From G963675935 sp963675935 (lineage in GTDB: Bacteria; Planctomycetota; Planctomycetia; Pirellulales; Thermoguttaceae): DNA of 64,000 bases. The stretch covers positions 1,364,001-1,428,000 of the forward strand of contig CAXXPV010000003.1 of NCBI GenBank assembly GCA_963675935.2. The letters run 5' to 3'. A program made the translations under genes and the position numbers. Shown one piece after another: positions 58,854 through 64,000 of this stretch (its first letter is position 1; each line of letters starts with the position of its first letter). The notes under the pieces were generated by a model. It saw only the letters and a program-made list of their open reading frames with translations. It had not been told where the DNA came from and made no database searches.

Positions 58854-60275
58854 TCAGGTGATTTCCTTCTCGATGGCCTCCAACGTCTTGCCCTTCGTCT
58901 CCGGCAGCCGCAGGAAAATGAAGACGAAACCGGCCGCGCAAACGACGGCATAGAGCCAAAATACGCCGGCCAGCCCCAGCCGGCTCTCCTTCAACAACGG
59001 GAAAGTGAACGTCAGTACGAAACAAGCGAGCCACAGCGCGGTGACGGCGATTGCCATTGCCGCGCCGCGGATGCGATTCGGAAAGATTTCCGAAATCACC
59101 ACCCAGGTCACCGGCGCCAACGACATGGCGTAGCAAGCAATGGCGGCCAGCACCAGCAGCAGCATGGGCAATCCCTGGACGTGTGCAGCACAGCAGACGC
59201 CGAATATCGTGTAAATGACGGCCAGGCCGGCCGCGCCGAAAAGCATCAACGGCCGGCGTCCCGCAAGATCGACAATGCCCAGGGCGACAAACGTGAACGC
59301 GAGATTGACCGATCCGGTCCACGCGATGTTCTGCATCACGGCGGAGATGCCGTAATTGGCCTCCCGGAATATCTCCTCGGCATAGTTGAAGATGACGTTG
59401 ATGCCGCACCATTGTTGGAAAACGGCCAGCACGACGCCCAGCAGCAATACGCGAGACATCTTGGGATCGAGCAATTCGCGGAAACGCACTTTTTCGGTTT
59501 CATTGACGAGCGTGGTCTCGATCTCGGCCAACACCATTTCGGCGTAATCGCCCTTTCCGATCTTGGCCAGCACGTCGCGAGCCATTTTTTGTTTCCCTTT
59601 TTTTGCCAGCCAGCGAGGGCTTTCCGGCACGAAGAACATGCCGAAGAAAAACAACAGCGAGGGCAAGGCCGTGAGTCCGAACATCCACCGCCAGCCCGTC
59701 GATACGTACCACGAAGCGGCGATGAATTCCTCGCTCGCGTCGGTGGGCAATCCGCTTGCGATGCACCAGTTGACCAGTTGCGCCGCGAGAATGCCGATGA
59801 CGATGGTAAGCTGATTGATCGCTACCAGGAAGCCTCGCATCGGGGCCGGGGCCACTTCGGCGATGTACAGCGGCGACAGGCCCGAGGCCATGCCGATGGC
59901 CACGCCGCCGAGAATTCGCCAGAAAACGAACAGCGAGAAAGTCGAGGCGAACGCATTGCCCAAGGATGTCAGGGCGAACAGCATGGCGCAATGAATGAGT
60001 AGACGCTTGCGGCCGAACCGGTCGCTCAGCGCGCCGGACAACAACGCGCCGACGAGGCAACCCAGTAGGGCGCAGCTATTCGCCCAACCTTTGGTCCAGG
60101 CGTCCATGAGGCCGAAATAGCGTTCAAAGAACGGCTTCGCCCCGCCGATGACGACCCAATCGTAGCCGAACAGCAGTCCGCCCAATGCTGCCACCAGGGA
60201 GATCATGCAAACGTATCCGATATTGCAGCGGAGGCCGCCGGCCATGTTTTGATTTGTGGAAGAAGAGGTCGTCAT
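58854..60275 (-). CDS. MFS sugar porter (SP family)
   Basis: 473 aa, twelve hydrophobic segments. Sugar porter signatures: ALGGLLFGYDWVVIGGAKPF, GALSDRFGRKRLL, FVPESPRWLAKKGK, FQQWCGINVIFNYAEEIFRE and the C-terminal RLPETKGKTLEAIEKE. The start at 60275 gives a short cytoplasmic N-terminus. Relatives import xylose, arabinose, glucose or similar with protons. In the same operon as a GH95 glycosidase, it probably imports the released monosaccharide. Confidence 0.93.
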   Translation of the reverse strand: MTTSSSTNQNMAGGLRCNIGYVCMISLVAALGGLLFGYDWVVIGGAKPFFERYFGLMDAWTKGWANSCALLGCLVGALLSGALSDRFGRKRLLIHCAMLFALTSLGNAFASTFSLFVFWRILGGVAIGMASGLSPLYIAEVAPAPMRGFLVAINQLTIVIGILAAQLVNWCIASGLPTDASEEFIAASWYVSTGWRWMFGLTALPSLLFFFGMFFVPESPRWLAKKGKQKMARDVLAKIGKGDYAEMVLAEIETTLVNETEKVRFRELLDPKMSRVLLLGVVLAVFQQWCGINVIFNYAEEIFREANYGISAVMQNIAWTGSVNLAFTFVALGIVDLAGRRPLMLFGAAGLAVIYTIFGVCCAAHVQGLPMLLLVLAAIACYAMSLAPVTWVVISEIFPNRIRGAAMAIAVTALWLACFVLTFTFPLLKESRLGLAGVFWLYAVVCAAGFVFIFLRLPETKGKTLEAIEKEIT

Positions 60276-60303
60276 TTTGGATATTCCGTATGGAAGAAAG
60301 TTG

Positions 60304-61566
60304 TCACGCGCGGCCGCTGTCTCGAATCGCCCGGAACATGGCCAATATGTTTTCAACCGGCACGTTGCTCTGGATATTGTGAACGCTGTTGAACACGAAT
60401 CCGCCGCCCGGCGCGAAAATATCGATCCGCTCGCGGACCTGGCTGTAGACCTCTTCTTCCGTGCCGAACGGAAGGGTCGTTTGCGTATCAACGCCGCCGC
60501 CCCAAAATACAACGTCTTGCCCGAACTCCTTTTTGAGCTGCCGAGCATCCATGCCCGCGGCCGTGCATTGCACGGGATTCAGAACGTCAAATCCGGCCTC
60601 GATCAGATCGGGAATCAGCGAATGAACCGCGCCGCAGGTGTGGATGAACGTCTTCCAATTGGTCAACCGATGGATTTGATCGTTGACCGCCTTGTGGAAC
60701 GGCTTGAACAACCGGCGATAGCTGGCCAAGGAGGAAAACAGCCCCCGCTGCGTTCCAAAATCCGTGCCGCTTGTGAATACGACATGGAATTTGTCGCCGA
60801 CCGTTTGGGCCAACATCTCGATGTTCTTCAACGCGAACTCGCATTGACGCTCGAAGACTTTCAGCACGTAATCCGGCCGCGCGGCGGTCGATACGTACCA
60901 TTCCTCCACGTCGCGGATGCCCTTCGGGTTTTTCATCCACGTGGCGGGCACCAAAGCAATGTCGCCGAACGCCGTGCCGGGCAGCGTCGCGTAGACGCCG
61001 TAGTCCGTGCGATCGTATGCCGCTTCGGCCGCCTCGCGATAGTATCGAAGGTCGGCCTCGCCCAACAGTCCAAATTCCTCGCAGTTGTCGGCTGGGTCGA
61101 GCCTGTCTTCGTCGAGCGGCTGCTGCCGGCCGAGGGCGTCGAAGAAGTAGCTATGTTTTGGCATCACCGCGCAGGGCGCCGCGGTGGTGTCGCCCTCGGG
61201 ATACATCAGCACGTCGCCCTTCTCGTTGTACGTCGGGTTGAACTTGCCCGGCACGAGCACCGGCGTTCCGTCGTTCATCGTGAAGGGCTTCCAGCCTTCG
61301 CAGGCGAAGCCGAACATGGTCGTCGGCGTTGCGATGCCAATCACGTCGAGGTCGAGCGCGCGGCGAAGTTCCTCGTCGATTTCGCCGAGCATCTGGTATG
61401 GCTCGGTGACTTTGACGCGGAAATCGCTTTGGCCGAGAATTGCTCGGCGCAGACGATGGACAGCGCCGGCGCCCATGCCGGTTTGACCGCCGGCGCCGAA
61501 ATCGACGCAAAGGCGGTCCGGCGTTTGATGGTTTAACGTAGCAATCAAGCGTTCTCGCGATGTCAT
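60304..61566 (-). CDS. Uroporphyrinogen decarboxylase-like (URO-D superfamily) protein
   Basis: 420 aa from ATG 61566, overlapping the GH95 stop (ATGA). N-terminus MTSRERLIATLNHQTPDRLC is typical of URO-D superfamily members linked to methyltransfer or sugar gene clusters rather than heme synthesis. C-terminal blocks FIHTCGAVHSLIPDLIEAGF, DVLNPVQCTAAGMDARQLKK and FWGGGVDTQTTLPFGTEEEV resemble the URO-D barrel, with HTCG suggesting a metal site as in corrinoid methyltransferases. True reaction unknown; such genes are common in planctomycete and verrucomicrobial catabolic clusters. Confidence 0.85.
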   Translation of the reverse strand: MTSRERLIATLNHQTPDRLCVDFGAGGQTGMGAGAVHRLRRAILGQSDFRVKVTEPYQMLGEIDEELRRALDLDVIGIATPTTMFGFACEGWKPFTMNDGTPVLVPGKFNPTYNEKGDVLMYPEGDTTAAPCAVMPKHSYFFDALGRQQPLDEDRLDPADNCEEFGLLGEADLRYYREAAEAAYDRTDYGVYATLPGTAFGDIALVPATWMKNPKGIRDVEEWYVSTAARPDYVLKVFERQCEFALKNIEMLAQTVGDKFHVVFTSGTDFGTQRGLFSSLASYRRLFKPFHKAVNDQIHRLTNWKTFIHTCGAVHSLIPDLIEAGFDVLNPVQCTAAGMDARQLKKEFGQDVVFWGGGVDTQTTLPFGTEEEVYSQVRERIDIFAPGGGFVFNSVHNIQSNVPVENILAMFRAIRDSGRA

Positions 61567-63785
61567 TTTATCTCCATGCTCCATGGTTCGCCGGCCTTGA
61601 GTTCGATTGCTTGTGCGTCCTTGCCGGGCAAATGCACGCGATAGCGTCCGTCGCGGTCCGCCATCAAACGTGCCGCCGTCAAACGGCCGCCTTTCCACGT
61701 CATATCGACCGTCACGCCGCCGCGCGCCCGAAGCCCCTTGACCGAGCCGTCGGCCCAAACTTTCGGCAAGGCGGGCAGCAATGTGATTTCGCCCTCGTGC
61801 GATTGCAGCAGCATTTCGCAGACGCCGGCCGTATAGCCGAAGTTGCCGTCGATCTGGAACGGCGGACAGGCGTCAAAAAGGTTGGGATAGAAACCGCCCG
61901 CACAGTCGCCGGACAACGCGGTTCCGGCCAAGAGATAATTCAGCAGGCGCCAGGCGCGATCGCCGTCAAGAAGCCTTGCCCAGAGACTGATCTTCCAGGC
62001 GCGGCTCCAGCCCGCCCCGCCGTCGCCGCGCGCCGCCAGGGAAATCTTCGCGGCTTCGGCAAATTTTGGTGTCTTTGAGGGCGAGACTTGGCGTCCTGGA
62101 TACAGCGCCACCATGTGCGATAAGTGGCGATGCTGGTCTTTCGGGTCGTCGCGGTCCACCATCCATTCCTGCAACTGGCCCCAGCGGCCGATCTTCGGAC
62201 CGAGCAGCTTATCGCGTTTTGCGGCAAGCATATCGCGGAACTCGCGGTCCACGCCGAGCGCGTCGGCGGCCTCGACCGTGTTATTAAAAACATCCCAAAC
62301 GAGCTGCTGGTCGTGCGAGACGCCGTCCTCCCGCGGACCGTGTTCCGGCGAGTATCCATTCGGCGCGACGAGCGTGCCGTCGGGCAGGGTCTTGAGGCGG
62401 TCGAGCCAAAACTCGCATACCTCCTTCATCATGGGATAGGCCAGTTGTCGCAGATACTCCTTATCGCCGGAGAAAGCGTAGTGGTCCCAAATGTTTTGCA
62501 TGCACCACGCGCTGCCCGATTCGACCCATTGCCACGTCGAGCCGCCGAAGACGCCGTTCTCGGCCCGCATCGTCCAGCCTCGGGTCTTGAACGCCTTTCG
62601 CGTTTCTTCCTTGCGGACCTCGCGGATCGAGTTCAGCCACTTGGCGTAAGGCATGAAACACTCGGACAAGTTGGCCTCATCAGCCATCCAGTAATTCATT
62701 TCCACGTTGATGTCGGTGTGGAAATCGCATCGCCACGGCGGTTGGTTGCTGCAATTCCACAGGCCCTGCAAGTTGGCCGGCAATCCGTCACGCGACGAGG
62801 CAATCATCAGATAGCGGCCGTACTGAAAGACCAGAGATTCCAAATTCGAATCGCGTTTGCCTTGACGATAGACATCGAGTCGCCGACCGGTCTCGACGTC
62901 GCCGGCCGTGCCGCCGAGATCAAGCGACACCCGGTTGAAGAGGCATTGATAATCCTTGACGTGCTCGGCACGCAACTTCTCGAACGGCGTCTCGGCGGCC
63001 GCCTTCAATCGGGCCTCGATGCGCTCGTGCGGATGCTCGCCCCGCCAGCCCTTGCCGCGATCTTGCGCGAAATTGGTCCCCGCATCGACGAGGATGGTCA
63101 ACGCATTGACGCCCTCGAAGACAATCCGCCCATCCACCGCCTTGACCGAACCGCCTTCGTTGAGAACGAGCACCTGCGCCTCGTCATCCAACGCAATGGA
63201 GTAACGCTGCGTGTTGGGGTAGAACGCATCCTTCCCCCCGTACATGTAGCCGGCCAGCGATCCGGTTGAGATCAGCCGGTTGCCGTGGGCGACGACTTTC
63301 CCCTTGTGCATGTCGGTCAATCGAACCGAACCCGTGTAGGCCGCGGGCTTGTCGGCCGTGAACCACAACACCATCACGCCGGCCGGGTGACTGGCAAAAT
63401 ACTCGCGCCGGTAATTCACCCCGCCCTGCGCGTACGTGACGGCGTGGATTGCCCGGCCGATGTCGAGTTCGCGGCGGTAGCTTGTGGGCGATGATTTTGC
63501 CTGATCGCCGAAATCGACAAACACATCGCCGAACGCCTGATATGCGCCGGTGTCGGTTTCGTCACCGATCCAAAGGCTGGATTCGTTGAACTGGATGCGA
63601 TCTTGCCCGACGCCGCCGAAGATCATGCCGCCGAGCCGGCCGTTGCCGATCGGCAGCGCCTCCATCTCCCAATTCGTCGCCGGCTTATTGTACCACAGCG
63701 TCAAATCGTTTTTGTTTTGCTCGGCGGCGAAAGCGGCGGCGGAGAAAACGAGGAACGACGCGATAAAAATGCTTCTTTGAAACAT
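61563..63785 (-). CDS. Glycoside hydrolase family 95 (alpha-L-fucosidase-type), secreted
   Basis: 740 aa from ATG 63785, which gives a normal signal peptide MFQRSIFIASFLVFSAAAFA. In-frame ATGs at 63797 and 63824 precede it because the first codons are tandemly duplicated. Family blocks: LWYNKPATNWEMEALPIGNG, RLGGMIFGG, TDINVEMNYWMADEANLSEC, APNGYSPEHGPREDG and IDGNFGYTAGVCEMLLQSHE. NVEMNYW and DGNFG carry residues matching the catalytic Asn and Asp of GH95, and SPEH is placed where the acidic donor is expected. It cleaves alpha-L-fucosyl or galactosyl residues; followed by UroD-like, transporter and DUF1611 genes. Confidence 0.93.
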   Translation of the reverse strand: MFQRSIFIASFLVFSAAAFAAEQNKNDLTLWYNKPATNWEMEALPIGNGRLGGMIFGGVGQDRIQFNESSLWIGDETDTGAYQAFGDVFVDFGDQAKSSPTSYRRELDIGRAIHAVTYAQGGVNYRREYFASHPAGVMVLWFTADKPAAYTGSVRLTDMHKGKVVAHGNRLISTGSLAGYMYGGKDAFYPNTQRYSIALDDEAQVLVLNEGGSVKAVDGRIVFEGVNALTILVDAGTNFAQDRGKGWRGEHPHERIEARLKAAAETPFEKLRAEHVKDYQCLFNRVSLDLGGTAGDVETGRRLDVYRQGKRDSNLESLVFQYGRYLMIASSRDGLPANLQGLWNCSNQPPWRCDFHTDINVEMNYWMADEANLSECFMPYAKWLNSIREVRKEETRKAFKTRGWTMRAENGVFGGSTWQWVESGSAWCMQNIWDHYAFSGDKEYLRQLAYPMMKEVCEFWLDRLKTLPDGTLVAPNGYSPEHGPREDGVSHDQQLVWDVFNNTVEAADALGVDREFRDMLAAKRDKLLGPKIGRWGQLQEWMVDRDDPKDQHRHLSHMVALYPGRQVSPSKTPKFAEAAKISLAARGDGGAGWSRAWKISLWARLLDGDRAWRLLNYLLAGTALSGDCAGGFYPNLFDACPPFQIDGNFGYTAGVCEMLLQSHEGEITLLPALPKVWADGSVKGLRARGGVTVDMTWKGGRLTAARLMADRDGRYRVHLPGKDAQAIELKAGEPWSMEIK

Positions 63786-63875
63786 GAGGGTGTCCATTGC
63801 GATGAAAATATTTTTTTGAAACATAAGGGCGTCCGTTTCCGTTGAGGTTCCGCGACAAAATCGCGTGTTCAAGTT

Positions 63876-64000
63876 TTATTTTTCGACAATTACGTCCAAC
63901 TCGGCGATCGAGGCGAACTTGTTGCCGTTGACTTCTTTAAGTGCAACGAACCGAATAAAACGGGCCGCACGCGGTTGCTTGAAGAGAACTGTTTGCAAGT
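63876..64000 (-). CDS. C-terminal end of a protein with F5/8 type C (discoidin-like) domain, partial
   Basis: Only the last 40 codons are in the window; the gene continues beyond the right edge. The segment FKQPRAARFIRFVALKEVNG, NKFASIAELDVIVEK matches the last strands of F5/8-type C carbohydrate-binding domains (pattern A-R-Y-I-R...A-S-I-A-E-L-x-V). Same orientation as the GH95 gene and 90 bp upstream of it, so probably another secreted carbohydrate-active enzyme of the same operon. Confidence 0.75.
   Translation of the reverse strand, partial: LQTVLFKQPRAARFIRFVALKEVNGNKFASIAELDVIVEK

Noticed and set aside
57804..60002. A 732-codon plus-strand frame opposite DUF1611 and the MFS transporter
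   Set aside because: Antisense of two clearly recognisable genes, with no domain and extreme His/Gln/Arg composition.

Overview
The window looks like a planctomycete chromosome (Pirellulales-like). The evidence is two DUF1559 prepilin-like proteins, two PEP-CTERM proteins, FecR-like anti-sigma partners next to ECF sigma factors of the Rhodopirellula/Verrucomicrobium type, very large secreted proteins of unknown function, and abundant short palindromic repeats, several of them inside genes. Identity rests on protein families only; no marker such as 16S rRNA is present.

Layout. (1) 250-4946, minus strand: an ECF sigma / FecR / PEP-CTERM / DUF1559 cassette plus a lipoprotein. (2) 5180-15096: a degraded mobile island holding an integrase remnant split by an ISKra4 element, tRNA-Pro(GGG), a large serine recombinase whose C-terminus is encoded antisense to that tRNA, six small element genes, an intact IS3-family element and a P4/D5-type primase-helicase. 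(3) 15098-16319: an IS630-family element ending 19 bp from the CRISPR array. (4) 16339-29257: a complete type I-E CRISPR-Cas locus with 60 repeats and cas3-cse1-cse2-cas6e-cas7-cas5-cas1-cas2, followed by an extra gene for a YprB-like DEDDy exonuclease that is translationally coupled to cas2 and lies between cas2 and the array. (5) 29258-33446: a second mobile segment with small overlapping genes interrupted by an IS4-like element, an excisionase-like HTH protein and a tyrosine integrase. (6) 33853-43413: housekeeping and lone genes (PH-domain protein, ribosomal protein S18, TPR protein, an Rrf2 regulator / DUF3034 / cysteine synthase group, a degenerate receiver protein, DnaB). (7) 43931-48411, plus strand: a second, paralogous sigma / FecR-LamG / PEP-CTERM / DUF1559 cassette. 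(8) 48453-56623: two giant membrane-associated proteins, the larger one riddled with repeat insertions. (9) 57478-64000: a zinc-ribbon miniprotein and a sugar-catabolism operon (GH95 fucosidase, UroD-like, MFS transporter, DUF1611).

How the genes fit together. The CRISPR-Cas operon encodes interference (Cas3 and Cascade) and adaptation (Cas1-Cas2). The added exonuclease is placed where a prespacer-trimming enzyme would be expected and is the best candidate for something undescribed. The two sigma cassettes have the same gene order, ATGA-type coupling of sigma and FecR genes, and a long hairpin at the same intergenic position, which suggests a repeated signalling and surface-protein module. 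Small palindromic repeat families have invaded at least three open reading frames in frame, and two of the IS transposase genes have Shine-Dalgarno-sequestering hairpins.
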